Part shown: one piece after another, positions 53,756 to 62,108 of the stretch
Layout of the letters: each line of letters starts with the position of its first letter
Numbering within the stretch: the first letter of the stretch is position 1
Assembly (NCBI RefSeq): GCF_014384805.1
Contig: NZ_JACRSS010000001.1
Span: 682,001-746,000, forward strand
Direction of reading: 5' to 3'
DNA: 64,000 nucleotides
Origin: Guopingia tenuis
Lineage (GTDB): Bacteria; Bacillota; Clostridia; Christensenellales; Christensenellaceae
Notes under the pieces: generated by a model
Told to the model about the DNA's origin: nothing
What the model saw: only the letters and a program-made list of their open reading frames with translations
Database searches by the model: none
Made by a program: the position numbers and the translations under genes

Positions 53756-53784
53756 TTGACTCTCCTCTATTTCTATGCTATATT
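53756..53784 (+). promoter_or_regulatory. Promoter of the BFD-like ferredoxin gene
   Basis: TTGACT (53756-53761), 17-base spacer, extended TGC-TATATT (-10 at 53779-53784). About 60 bases before the ATG. Confidence 0.85.
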
Positions 53785-53844
53785 GAAGACAAAATAGAGG
53801 CTGATTTGAGCGAAAATTTCGCCTGTTTATAAGGAGGGTTAAAA

Positions 53845-54051
53845 ATGTCCAGAGAAAACCAGATCATCTGTAACTGTAAACAAGTCTCGCTGGCGGATAT
53901 TGAGCAGGTTCTGCATCACGCGAAGCGTATTGAGGATGTAGAGGATGCTTTTGCCGATGTCCAGCGTCAAACCGGCTGCTCCACAGGCTGCGGCAAATGT
54001 CACGATAAAATTTTTGACATTATCTCGCAGTTCATGTATGGCATGGTTTAA
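53845..54051 (+). CDS. BFD-like [2Fe-2S]-binding protein
   Basis: A 68-residue protein of the bacterioferritin-associated-ferredoxin type. Four cysteines are arranged as CNC (9-11) and CSTGCGKC (45-52 region, CxxGCGxC), as expected for the Fer2_BFD fold with helices at the C-terminus. Bfd reduces stored iron or other redox partners; stand-alone clostridial forms are of unknown partner. GGAGGG upstream. It is monocistronic between a good promoter and a terminator. Confidence 0.85.
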   Translation: MSRENQIICNCKQVSLADIEQVLHHAKRIEDVEDAFADVQRQTGCSTGCGKCHDKIFDIISQFMYGMV

Positions 54052-54088
54052 TTCCTGCCCAAACAAAAGGTAAAAAAGCGGCATTGCC

Positions 54089-54110
54089 AAAAACGGCGGT
54101 GCCGTTTTTT
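54089..54110 (+). terminator. Terminator of the BFD-like gene
   Basis: AAAACGGC/GCCGTTTT 8-base stem, GGT loop, T run to 54110; 38 bases after the stop codon. Confidence 0.88.
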
Positions 54111-54532
54111 GTTGTCCTTATGGGGAAGATCTCAGCTCCGCAGGGAACTCTTTGGACAGAAGATGGGCTGCGGCAGGCGGCGGGAGACAAGCTCTCGCCT
54201 GCCTATCCCGCCCTCAGCGCGGAAAACTCGATTTTGACAGTATGGGCTGCAAGTTTGGAATATCCCTCGCTATCCGCCGCAAAAAATGTGTCTGGCTGCG
54301 AACCGCTGGCCTGGTAACCTGTTTTGAGCACGGAAAATCGCTTTGCACCGGCCGAAAATCCAAAACCTGCGGATGGGCCCTCTCTTTTCCATGCCCGTGG
54401 GAATATGTTTTTCCGGCTCTCTTTTTGGACGCATTTCCGGCTTCTATGGATGGCTCATTATTTCTTCCCTAAATTTTCCTATGGTTCATCGGGGAGCTTG
54501 TTCCGCCGCGCCGTTCTTTCAGAAAAGAAAAC
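54111..54532. other. Convergent intergenic region, no gene recognised
   Basis: About 420 bases between the BFD-gene and recG terminators. Frames of 77-106 codons on the plus strand have no ribosome binding site or family match. Confidence 0.4.
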
Positions 54533-54569
54533 AAAAAGACGCATCTTCGCATCAGCCATGCGTCTTTTT
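54533..54569. terminator. Bidirectional terminator (recG)
   Basis: Perfect 12-base stem (54533-54544 with 54558-54569) including A and T runs, 13-base loop; 57 bases after the recG stop. Confidence 0.85.
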
Positions 54570-54625
54570 CCGCTCCCGGTTTTCGTCCGCCCTGTTTCCG
54601 TTTCTTTCCCTCGATCAGGGTTTGT

Positions 54626-56629
54626 TCAGTTGAGCACTACCTGCGCATCGCCCTCCCGGATCTTTTCCAGGGCAAGCTGCGTTGCCTTTGCATAATCCTC
54701 CGGGAATTCTTCCGGCATCCGCTCCAGCATCTCCCGCGTCTCCAAAAGAACATCCACATCCCGCACCAGATTTGAAACCTGAAGCGAACCTTTTCCATGC
54801 TGCCGCTGGCCCGTCAGCTCCCCGCCGCCGCGAAGCTCCAAATCCTTCTCCGCAATGGCAAAACCGTCGTTGGTGCTCTTGAGAATGCGCAGCCGTTCCA
54901 GGCCGCTCCCATCCGAAACCAGATAGCAGAAGGATTCCTTATCTCCCCGCCCCACGCGGCCGCGGAGCTGGTGCAGCTGGGCCAGGCCAAAGCGGTCGGC
55001 ATTTTCCACAATCATAATCGAGGCGTTTGGCACATCCACTCCCACCTCGATGACCGTCGTGGAAACCAGAACCTGCGTCGCGCCGCTGCGGAATCTCTCC
55101 ATGATCTCCCGTTTTTCCTCGCCGCTCATGCGCCCGTGGAGCATCTCCACGCCGAAACCCCTGAAGAACCGGGAGAGGTCTCTTTGCACTTCTTCCACCG
55201 AAAGAGCCGAAAATCCCTCGCTGGGCTCCACCAGCGGGCAGACCACATAGGCCTGTTCCCCCTCCTTCAGCTTTCCTCTGAGCCATGTATACATATCCCG
55301 GCGCTTCTGCTGCCCAACAATATGCGTTGCCACTGGCTTGCGCCCGGGAGGCAGCTCATCCAGAAGGGATATTTTTGCCTTTCCATAGAGCACCAGGCTC
55401 AGAGTTCTGGGGATGGGCGTAGCCGTGAGAATCAGCGTATGGGCCGCCGGATTTCCCCGCAAGAGGGCCGCGCGCTGGCCCACGCCAAAGCGATGCTGTT
55501 CATCCGTAATCACCAGATCCAGCGCCGGGAAGGGCAGTTCGTGATAGAGGACGGCATGCGTCCCCACCAGGACCTGCACTTCTCCCCCGGCGATCCGTGC
55601 AAAGATCTCCTCCCGCTCAGCTTTTGTGCAGCTCCCCCGCAGAAGAGCCGCCCGACGGCCAAAGATTTTTTCGGCAAAGGCAAAATGCTGCCCGGCCAGC
55701 AGTTCGGTGGGAGCCATCAAAACCGTCTGCCTTCCCGCCTGCATCGCCGCATAGGCCGCAAACAGCGCCACTGCCGTCTTGCCCGATCCCACATCACCTT
55801 CCACCAGCCGGTTCATGGGCGTTTTCCCCCGCAAATCCCCGGCAATCTCCTCCATCACCCGCCGCTGCGCTCCCGTGCAGGCAAAGGGGAGGAGCGCTTC
55901 ATATTCCTCCACAATATTCTCCGGGAAACGGAGGGCTTCCCGGGAAATCTCCCCCTTATCCATGAGGGCAAGCATCCGGGAAAAAACGAGAAGCTCCCGG
56001 TATACCATGCTCCGCCGCCCCCGCTCATATTCCTCCGGAGTTTGAGGCGCATGCACGAGGCGAAAGCTCTCTCCATCGCCGGAAATGTCTGCCGCCGCAC
56101 ACAGCCCCCCAGAGAACGTCTCGGGCGGGCGTACTTCCCGCAGCGCCGCCGCAACCGTCCGGCGCATCATAATCTGGCTAATGCCGGCCGTCAGCGGATA
56201 AAACGGCAGGATTCCCGGCGTCTCCCCCGGCGGATAGGCCAGGGGATTGTCCATCTGCATCCGGTCGCGGAACACCTTGGGCTTTCCATAAAAAAAGTAT
56301 TCCTGCCCCGTTTTATAGCGGGAAAACAAAAAGGGCAAATTAAAAATATGAATCAGCAGCACGCCTGTCCCATCCGCCACTTCAAAGGAAAATACGCTGA
56401 ATTTTCCCTGGCGGCGGCCCCATCGCGGCGGCGTGGTCAGCCTTCCGCGGACGAGCACTTCCTCTCCCTCCCGGATCTCCCGCAGGGGTACCGGGGTGCG
56501 CAGATCGCGGTAATAGGCAGGCAGATGCCAGAGCAGATCTCCCGCGCAGACAATATCCAGTTTTTTAAAAAGCTTGGCCGTCTTTTCTCCAATCTTGGGA
56601 AGAGCGGTCAAAGGCGCGTTCCAATCCAT
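54626..56629 (-). CDS. recG: ATP-dependent DNA helicase RecG
   Basis: A 667-residue branch-migrating helicase for stalled forks and recombination intermediates. An N-terminal wedge/OB domain (about 1-200) is followed by the helicase core with Walker A EGDVGSGKT (about 277-285), Walker B ITDEQHRFG (DEQH), GRVGRG and the C-terminal motifs VLVSTTVIEVGVDVPNA and LELRGGGELTGQRQHG. ATG 56629 has AGAGGA upstream. A terminator lies between it and the upstream fakA. Confidence 0.96.
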   Translation of the reverse strand: MDWNAPLTALPKIGEKTAKLFKKLDIVCAGDLLWHLPAYYRDLRTPVPLREIREGEEVLVRGRLTTPPRWGRRQGKFSVFSFEVADGTGVLLIHIFNLPFLFSRYKTGQEYFFYGKPKVFRDRMQMDNPLAYPPGETPGILPFYPLTAGISQIMMRRTVAAALREVRPPETFSGGLCAAADISGDGESFRLVHAPQTPEEYERGRRSMVYRELLVFSRMLALMDKGEISREALRFPENIVEEYEALLPFACTGAQRRVMEEIAGDLRGKTPMNRLVEGDVGSGKTAVALFAAYAAMQAGRQTVLMAPTELLAGQHFAFAEKIFGRRAALLRGSCTKAEREEIFARIAGGEVQVLVGTHAVLYHELPFPALDLVITDEQHRFGVGQRAALLRGNPAAHTLILTATPIPRTLSLVLYGKAKISLLDELPPGRKPVATHIVGQQKRRDMYTWLRGKLKEGEQAYVVCPLVEPSEGFSALSVEEVQRDLSRFFRGFGVEMLHGRMSGEEKREIMERFRSGATQVLVSTTVIEVGVDVPNASIMIVENADRFGLAQLHQLRGRVGRGDKESFCYLVSDGSGLERLRILKSTNDGFAIAEKDLELRGGGELTGQRQHGKGSLQVSNLVRDVDVLLETREMLERMPEEFPEDYAKATQLALEKIREGDAQVVLN

Positions 56630-56643
56630 GCGTTCCTCTTTTT

Positions 56644-56678
56644 CAAAAAAATGGGACGGGCAACGCTGCCCGCCCCAT
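56644..56678 (-). terminator. Terminator between fakA and recG
   Basis: 12-position stem (56651-56662 with 56667-56678, one mismatch), ACGC loop, then seven T on the minus strand; 16 bases after the fakA stop and 15 before the recG start. Confidence 0.88.
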
Positions 56679-56693
56679 TTGCAAATATTCGCA

Positions 56694-58334
56694 TTATTCC
56701 ACAGAAATAATATAGTCGTATACCGGCTGGCCGCCGTTATATACCTCAACATCGTATTCGTCGAACAGATCTTCCATCTCTTCGCTCAAGGCTTTGGCGT
56801 CTGCCTCTTTGACATCCTCGCCAAAATAGAAGGAAATGACGGCATCCTCATCATCCACCATTTTTTCCAAAAGCGCCTGCACAGTCTCATGCATATCCGT
56901 TCCGTGCGCGACGATGTCCCCCTCGAAGATCCCCAGAATTTCGTCCTTTTTGATCTCCTCGCCTGCCAGCTTAGTATCCCGGACGGCATGGGTGATCTGC
57001 GCGGATTTCACGCTGTGAATGGCTTCGCGCATCTCCTTTTCAATATCCGAAAGCTCGGCTTCCTCGCGAAACGCCAGAACCGCGCTCAGCCCCTGGGGGA
57101 AGGTCTTGGTGGGGATGACGATCACTTCTTTTTTAGTCAGCTTAGCCGCCTGTTCCGCCGCCAGAATGATGTTCTTGTTGTTGGGCAAAACGATCACATG
57201 ATCCGAAGGTGCCGCTTCCACGGCTTCCTTGATATCCTCGGCGCTGGGATTCATGGATTGTCCCCCATTTACCAGCTCATCCACCTTGAAATCCTTGAAA
57301 ATGGCACCCAGGCCCTCTCCCGCCGAAACCGCCACAATGGCGACCGGCTTTTTGGGCTTTTCCTCAGGCGCGATGCCCGAAAGAGAGCGGTGCTGTTCGC
57401 GCATATTATCGATTTTGATGTTGGAAAGCTGCCCCAGGCGCAGGGCATATTGCAACGCCTTGCCGGGGACGTTGGTGTGCACATGCACCTTCACAAGCTC
57501 CGGATCGCCCACTACAACCAGACTGTCGCCAATGCTCAAGAGCTTTTCCCGCAGCTTGTCGATGGTCTCTTCGGTGACGTTTTTGTTCATATGCTTGATG
57601 AAGAATTCCGTGCAGTAGCCAAATTCAATATTGGCCGTGCTGATATCATCCTTGGCCGAAGCCGCGGTGATCTCCTGATTGGGGACGCTCAGATCCAGTT
57701 CGGCGGGGATCTCCTCTCCATCGATGGCCATTTTAAAGCCCTTATAGATCACGATCAGCCCTGCGCCGCCGGCGTCGACCACACCCGCTTCTTTCAAGAC
57801 GGGCAGAAGCTCCGGCGTCTTTTTAAGCGTTTTGGTGCCCGCCTCGATCACCGCATCGATGAGGGCCAGCAGGTTTGCCCCGCTGTCTACCTGTTTGCGC
57901 GCTTCCTTGGCCATGCCCTTGGCAACCGTCAGGATCGTGCCCTCTTTGGGCTTCATCACGGCTTTATAGGCCGCCTCCACGCCCTTTTCCATGGCCGCCG
58001 CAAAATCCTCCGCAAAGATATATTCCTTATCCTTGGAAATGCTCTGGGAAAAGCCGCGGAAAATCTGGGAAAGGATGACGCCGGAATTCCCCCGGGCGCC
58101 CTTCAAAGCCCCATCCCCCAGGGCCGCCGCCACTTTGCCCACGCCCGTGAGCGGGCAGGCGTTCACCTCCCGCGCCGCAGAAACCAGGGTCAAAAGCATG
58201 TTTGTCCCGGTATCGCCGTCGGGAACCGGAAAAACGTTTAAATCGTTGAGCATCTTTTTGTTATGCTCCAAATAGTTCGCAGCGGCAACGACCATATCGC
58301 GGAACAGCTGCGCCCCTATCTTATACTCTGTCAA
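56694..58334 (-). CDS. DAK2-domain fatty acid kinase-like protein (YloV/FakA)
   Basis: A 546-residue protein. The N-terminal DhaL-like kinase domain has NVFPVPDGDTGTNM (metal and nucleotide binding) and GARGNSGVILSQIFRG. The middle includes VDAGGAGLIV and the C-terminal half resembles DegV-like or FakA C-terminal repeats. FakA phosphorylates fatty acids bound by FakB (DegV-family) for phospholipid synthesis. No FakB is seen here. It follows the Asp23 gene by 22 bases; yloU-yloV is a widely conserved pair, with recG nearby, as in Bacillus. Confidence 0.93.
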   Translation of the reverse strand: MTEYKIGAQLFRDMVVAAANYLEHNKKMLNDLNVFPVPDGDTGTNMLLTLVSAAREVNACPLTGVGKVAAALGDGALKGARGNSGVILSQIFRGFSQSISKDKEYIFAEDFAAAMEKGVEAAYKAVMKPKEGTILTVAKGMAKEARKQVDSGANLLALIDAVIEAGTKTLKKTPELLPVLKEAGVVDAGGAGLIVIYKGFKMAIDGEEIPAELDLSVPNQEITAASAKDDISTANIEFGYCTEFFIKHMNKNVTEETIDKLREKLLSIGDSLVVVGDPELVKVHVHTNVPGKALQYALRLGQLSNIKIDNMREQHRSLSGIAPEEKPKKPVAIVAVSAGEGLGAIFKDFKVDELVNGGQSMNPSAEDIKEAVEAAPSDHVIVLPNNKNIILAAEQAAKLTKKEVIVIPTKTFPQGLSAVLAFREEAELSDIEKEMREAIHSVKSAQITHAVRDTKLAGEEIKKDEILGIFEGDIVAHGTDMHETVQALLEKMVDDEDAVISFYFGEDVKEADAKALSEEMEDLFDEYDVEVYNGGQPVYDYIISVE

Positions 58335-58356
58335 AATCTGACTCCTCCTTAGCTAC

Positions 58357-58716
58357 CTACTTGTGGACGCGGATTCCGCTGACAATTATGTTAACTTCCC
58401 GCACGTTCAGGCCCGTAGCTTTTTCCACATGATACCGCACTGTCTCGATGATGCTGTTGGATGTGGCGGCAATGGAAATTCCATATTGCACCACGATATA
58501 GAGATCGATGCGAAGCGTATTGGACTGATCGGTGAAAATCCGGACACCGCGGCGCAGGTTCTCCCGTCCCAAAAGCTCAACGAATCCATCCGTCATCTTT
58601 TTGGACGACATTCCCACAACCCCATAGCATTCGGTGGTGGCCATTCCCGCAATTGCTCCAATATAATCGTCTGAGTATGTGATATTCCCACGTTTGGTTT
58701 GTAAAATCGCACTCAT
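58357..58716 (-). CDS. Asp23/Gls24 family protein (YloU)
   Basis: A 119-residue protein of the Asp23/Gls24 envelope-stress family. Conserved patterns are YSDDYIGAIAGMATTECYGVVGM at the N-terminus, DLYIVVQYGISI, and NVREVNIIVSGIRV at the end. Family members associate with membrane or wall stress in Firmicutes. It lies directly upstream of fakA. Confidence 0.92.
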   Translation of the reverse strand: MSAILQTKRGNITYSDDYIGAIAGMATTECYGVVGMSSKKMTDGFVELLGRENLRRGVRIFTDQSNTLRIDLYIVVQYGISIAATSNSIIETVRYHVEKATGLNVREVNIIVSGIRVHK

Positions 58717-59071
58717 CCTATTGGCCTCCTTTTTATGTTAATTTCATTATATAGTATTTTATGAACTTTTCAAGGTGCGTTAAACCTGTTTTCACAATAA
58801 ATTAAAAAATATCCGTTTTTACAGCTTTTTGTGCCGCAGGAAATAAAAAAACTCTGCAATCTGTTTTTTTCGCGACAGTTGGCCCATGCGCCGCGGTTTT
58901 TCTCCCTATATGCCCCGCCCAGCTCATTATTCCGCGTTATAAAGAAAAATTTGACAGGGAAATAATGGGGAAACTCTGCTCTTTTCTAAAAATGTTAAAA
59001 TGCGTTGCTTGTGGCAATGGACAATTCCGCCTACAATAATGGTATCGATAGAAAAAAGGAGGCTTTCCCCA
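58717..59071. other. Divergent intergenic region
   Basis: About 355 bases between asp23 and the HTH gene. AT-rich at the left end. No gene recognised. A TTGC-x5-GCAA inverted repeat near 59003 lies 70 bases upstream of the HTH start. Confidence 0.4.
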
Positions 59072-59581
59072 ATGCTCAACGAGAATATAAAAGCAATCCG
59101 AAAATCAAAAGGGCTCTCGCAGCAGGAGCTTGCTGTCAAGCTGAACGTCGTGCGGCAGACAGTCTCGAAATGGGAACAGGGGCTGTCCGTTCCCGATTCT
59201 GATATGCTGCTCGCCATTTCAGAAGCGCTTGAAACACCTGTAAGCACGCTGTTGGGGGAAACGATTGTGGAAACGCAGGTGGATGGCGTAAAAGCCATTT
59301 CCGAAAAATTGGAGGTGATAAACTTGCAGCTGGCGCAAAGAAAAGCCACGCAAAGAAAAATGATTCATTGGCTGCTAATTTCATTATGTGCAGTCATAGC
59401 AATAATTTTTGCAGCCGTATTGGCATTGAATAGTCCTTACCTCGGATGGAATTACAGTGATCCCGAAACCGCTGTTCTTGGAACGGCATTTCACTCATTT
59501 GAATGGCTGTTTGTCAGAGCAGCGCCGATCATCCTAATCGGCGCCATCATTGGAATTTTCTTAACACGGAAGAAAAAGTAA
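59072..59581 (+). CDS. XRE-family regulator with membrane segments
   Basis: A 169-residue protein. The N-terminal helix-turn-helix (about 1-60) reads IKAIRKSKGLSQQELAVKLNVVRQTVSKWEQG, a standard XRE/HTH_3 domain. Two hydrophobic segments follow at about 100-121 and 145-163, so the C-terminus is membrane-anchored. Such HTH-plus-membrane proteins in Clostridia often sense a membrane signal. AAGGAGG precedes ATG 59072. Alone in its direction; a structured intergenic segment follows. Confidence 0.85.
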   Translation: MLNENIKAIRKSKGLSQQELAVKLNVVRQTVSKWEQGLSVPDSDMLLAISEALETPVSTLLGETIVETQVDGVKAISEKLEVINLQLAQRKATQRKMIHWLLISLCAVIAIIFAAVLALNSPYLGWNYSDPETAVLGTAFHSFEWLFVRAAPIILIGAIIGIFLTRKKK

Positions 59582-59639
59582 CCCCCGCCGGCTTTTGAGG
59601 CAAGATCGATTTTAATATCCCGCCTGCAAAGCCAATCAA

Positions 59640-59885
59640 GGGGCGGCAGCAAGGCTTGTATGCTCCCTCTATGAGAGACAGGGAATACCCTGTCCAACAT
59701 GGAGGGAGCCTTATTATGCCATAAAAGCAAAAATTAGGTTGGGATGAAAGGCCTGGGATTCTGGAGGGCTGCCTCGAAGGGACGATCCGTAGCGCAGCGA
59801 GCCGGCGCTGCATGCAATACCGCACGAAACTGCGGAGCAGATCGGATAGTCGCACCTCTATCACGCCAGAACCGTGTGTATAGAT
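59640..59885. other. Structured non-coding segment (candidate RNA or small repeat element)
   Basis: A nested hairpin fills 59662-59709: the outer arms are 59662-59669 with 59702-59709 (8 bases, perfect) and the inner arms are 59677-59683 with 59688-59694 (7 bases, perfect, AATA loop). Another hairpin (GCAGCG/CGCTGC) follows near 59795-59812. The segment is not coding in an obvious way, although a minus-strand frame is open. There is no clear T tail next to the main hairpin. It could be a regulatory RNA, a 3' UTR of the HTH gene or a small palindromic repeat element. Confidence 0.45.
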
Positions 59886-60004
59886 GCAGTTCATGAGGAA
59901 TGATTTGTCCGGCAGCGGGAAGCCTTTAAAAAGAAAGCCGGCTCGTCACATTTCTTCTCTGGCGCTTCCACAGCGCCTGGTTTTCCGAATGGATCTATGG
60001 TTTT

Positions 60005-60682
60005 CTAAATCAATTTTCGGCATTCGTCCAGCTTCCGGACAATATATTTGGGAAAGGGCGCATCCGGCGCGGGAAGCCCCTGGGGGTTATACCAGCAGGT
60101 ATCCAGGCCAACGGCCGCCGCCCCAGCTATATCCGCCTCCAGGCTGTCTCCGATCCACAAAGTACTCTTCCGCCTTTTGCCGCTTTCTCTCAGGCATTGC
60201 TCAAAAAATTCCCTCTGCGGCTTTTCCGCCCCCAGGGCATCTGAAACAAAAATATCCTGAAAATACGGTTCCAGCCCCGCCAGCTTCAGCCGTTGCACCT
60301 GCATGTCATAAATGCCGTTAGATGCGGCATATAAAGGGTAAATTTTCCCGGCATATGCCAAAATCTCCCGGACGCCCGGCTCGGTTTGATGCGTCTGCGC
60401 CAGCTTTTCCTGAAATATAGCCTGCATGTCGCCTGCCAGCTCTATTCCCAATCTCTCCGCCAATTGCCCAAAGCGCCGGTCCAATACCTGCCGGACCGTG
60501 ATTTCGCCCCGCTTCTGCCGCGTCCAAAGGCGGCGGTCAATCTCCAGAAAGCAGGCGTAGGCGCTTTCTTCCAAAGGAATCTCCAATGCGGCAAAGGTCT
60601 CCGCAAAGGCCTGGCGGCTGCTCTTTGAAAAGCTCAGCAGCGTATCGTCCACATCAAAGAATATCGCGTCATAAACTGGCAT
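60005..60682 (-). CDS. HAD hydrolase, YjjG-like
   Basis: A 225-residue HAD phosphatase with a helical type C1 cap. Motif I is FFDVDDTLL (about 8-16), motif II SNG (about 115), motif III Lys in GAEKP and motif IV IGDSLEADIAGA. The DVDDTL variant and length match YjjG-type nucleotidases. GGAGGA precedes ATG 60682. It may act on nucleoside monophosphates. Single gene. Confidence 0.88.
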   Translation of the reverse strand: MPVYDAIFFDVDDTLLSFSKSSRQAFAETFAALEIPLEESAYACFLEIDRRLWTRQKRGEITVRQVLDRRFGQLAERLGIELAGDMQAIFQEKLAQTHQTEPGVREILAYAGKIYPLYAASNGIYDMQVQRLKLAGLEPYFQDIFVSDALGAEKPQREFFEQCLRESGKRRKSTLWIGDSLEADIAGAAAVGLDTCWYNPQGLPAPDAPFPKYIVRKLDECRKLI

Positions 60683-60808
60683 AGCCGTCCTTCCTCCGCT
60701 GTTTTCCTTATTTTACACGACAGGCGGCATTTTTCCAATATCAGCGTCTCTTTTTTCGTAAAAACAGGGGGTTGTCACCGATTTTTTCGGATTTTTTGCG
60801 AATACTAC

Positions 60809-60837
60809 TTGCAAATATTCCTCCGGGATGCTAAAAT
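60809..60837 (+). promoter_or_regulatory. Promoter of rpmB
   Basis: TTGCAA (60809-60814), 17-base spacer, TAAAAT (60832-60837), 46 bases before the rpmB start. Confidence 0.7.
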
Positions 60838-60883
60838 ATATCTCGTTGTAACGATAACGAATCACTCATAAGGAGGTGTAAAT

Positions 60884-61075
60884 ATGGCTAAATATTGTGA
60901 GATTTGCAAAAAGGGTGTTGTTTCCGGGAATAACGTTTCGCACTCCCATAGAAAATCCAAGCGGAAATGGGCTCCGAATGTGCAAAGAGTAAGAGTTGTT
61001 GAAAATGGCACTCCTATGAGAAAATATGTCTGCACTCGCTGCCTGCGTTCCGGCATGGTTGAACGCTCTATCTAA
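60884..61075 (+). CDS. rpmB: 50S ribosomal protein L28
   Basis: A 63-residue ribosomal protein. The N-terminus MAKYCEICKKGVVSGNNVSHSH and the CTRCLRSGMVERSI end are diagnostic; the two CxxC pairs form the zinc-binding version. AAGGAGG precedes the ATG. The usual rpmB-yloU-yloV order is broken here: rpmB lies 2.2 kb away and divergent from yloU. Confidence 0.97.
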   Translation: MAKYCEICKKGVVSGNNVSHSHRKSKRKWAPNVQRVRVVENGTPMRKYVCTRCLRSGMVERSI

Positions 61076-61091
61076 CACAGAACCGATAAAA

Positions 61092-61123
61092 AATCCGGCT
61101 GCTTTCCGCGCCGGATATTTTTT
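61092..61123 (+). terminator. Terminator of rpmB
   Basis: ATCCGGC (61092-61098) with GCCGGAT (61109-61115), 10-base loop, then ATTTTTTTG; 17 bases after the stop codon. Confidence 0.92.
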
Positions 61124-61237
61124 TGCGTTTTTCTGCCCCGCCGGCCTAGCATTTAAAAAACATCTTGAGAATTCCCCGAATCAGCTTTGGTGGTTTCACG
61201 CAATATACCTTCAAATCAACTCACCTCGTTTTCTTTT

Positions 61238-61390
61238 TCAGCAATTTCTAAGCAGCAGAAGGCCAACGATGAGAAGAGCGGCTCCTATGAGCACAGACCA
61301 AACCCAAAACGGCAAAAACAACAGAACCAGCAGAACGCCCAGTCCCGCCAGAATGGCTCCCATACACCGCCGCATTTGAAATCTGCCCAT
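61238..61390 (-). CDS. 50-residue membrane protein
   Basis: A minus-strand frame starts at ATG 61390 and stops at 61238-61240. It codes for a basic N-terminus with MRRC, then two hydrophobic stretches separated by PFWVW (about 11-28 and 32-47), ending RNC. An excellent ribosome binding site (AAAGGAGGGAGGAG) precedes it, and third positions are GC-rich. This supports a real small membrane protein. I recognise no family. It lies between rpmB and the 2-oxoacid oxidoreductase operon, in the same direction as the latter. Confidence 0.75.
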   Translation of the reverse strand: MGRFQMRRCMGAILAGLGVLLVLLFLPFWVWSVLIGAALLIVGLLLLRNC

Positions 61391-61528
61391 AAAATCTCCT
61401 CCCTCCTTTCCCCGGCTGTTTCATCTTATTCTATAGTACTCCAAATATATGCGTTTTGACACAATAAAAGTCCTCGCCCGCCGGCGGGGATTTCGCTTTT
61501 CATACTCTGCTGTTTTATATGTGCTCAA

Positions 61529-61563
61529 TTAAAAAAACGGCGGGTTTCCGCCGTTTTTTAATT
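61529..61563. terminator. Bidirectional terminator at the end of the oxidoreductase operon
   Basis: AAAAAACGGCGG (61532-61543) and CCGCCGTTTTTT (61548-61559), GTTT loop; the arms extend into AATT on both sides. It lies 7 bases after the gamma-subunit stop. Confidence 0.92.
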
Positions 61564-61569
61564 TGCCTT

Positions 61570-62106
61570 TTAGTCTACGCATTCCGCGCCCTTTTTGAGG
61601 GCCTCCTCGTTCATAGGAATCAGATGCGCCTTTTTCTTGCCCAGCTTCTCTTCCAGGCATTTAATGAGCGTCTCGGGCTTAACCACACCCGTCTTTTTCA
61701 AATAGGCGCCCAGCATGACGATGTTGGCCACCCGGGAATTGCCCAGCTGATCCGCAATCTCATTGCAGGGGATATAGTATACCTCGATATCCGTCCGCTT
61801 CGCCTTCTGGTCGATGAGAGAACTGTTGATGAACAGCTTTCCGCCGGGAGCGACGTTGTTTTCGTATTTGTCCAAAGAGGGACGGTTCATGGCCACGACG
61901 CAGTCCGCATCCACAACCACCGGCGACCCAATCTCTTCATCCGAAATGATCACCGTGCAGTTAGCCGTACCACCGCGCATCTCCGGGCCATAGGAAGGCA
62001 GCCAGGATACGTTTTTGCCCTCATTCATGCCGGAATAGGCCAGAAGCTGCCCCAGCAGCAATACGCCTTGTCCGCCGAAACCGGCGCTAATCATTTGATG
62101 CAGCAT
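61570..62106 (-). CDS. 2-Oxoacid:ferredoxin oxidoreductase gamma subunit
   Basis: A 178-residue gamma subunit (KorC/VorC-like). The N-terminal [21 protein letters not shown], then [15 protein letters not shown] and [14 protein letters not shown] are typical. It forms part of the four-subunit enzyme that oxidises 2-oxoacids to acyl-CoA with ferredoxin. Starts 2 bases after the beta subunit stop. Confidence 0.92.
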   Translation of the reverse strand: MLHQMISAGFGGQGVLLLGQLLAYSGMNEGKNVSWLPSYGPEMRGGTANCTVIISDEEIGSPVVVDADCVVAMNRPSLDKYENNVAPGGKLFINSSLIDQKAKRTDIEVYYIPCNEIADQLGNSRVANIVMLGAYLKKTGVVKPETLIKCLEEKLGKKKAHLIPMNEEALKKGAECVD

Positions 62107-62108
62107 AA

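Noticed and set aside
54084..54317. 77-codon plus-strand ORF after the BFD-like gene
   Set aside because: It starts over the terminator hairpin and has no ribosome binding site or family.
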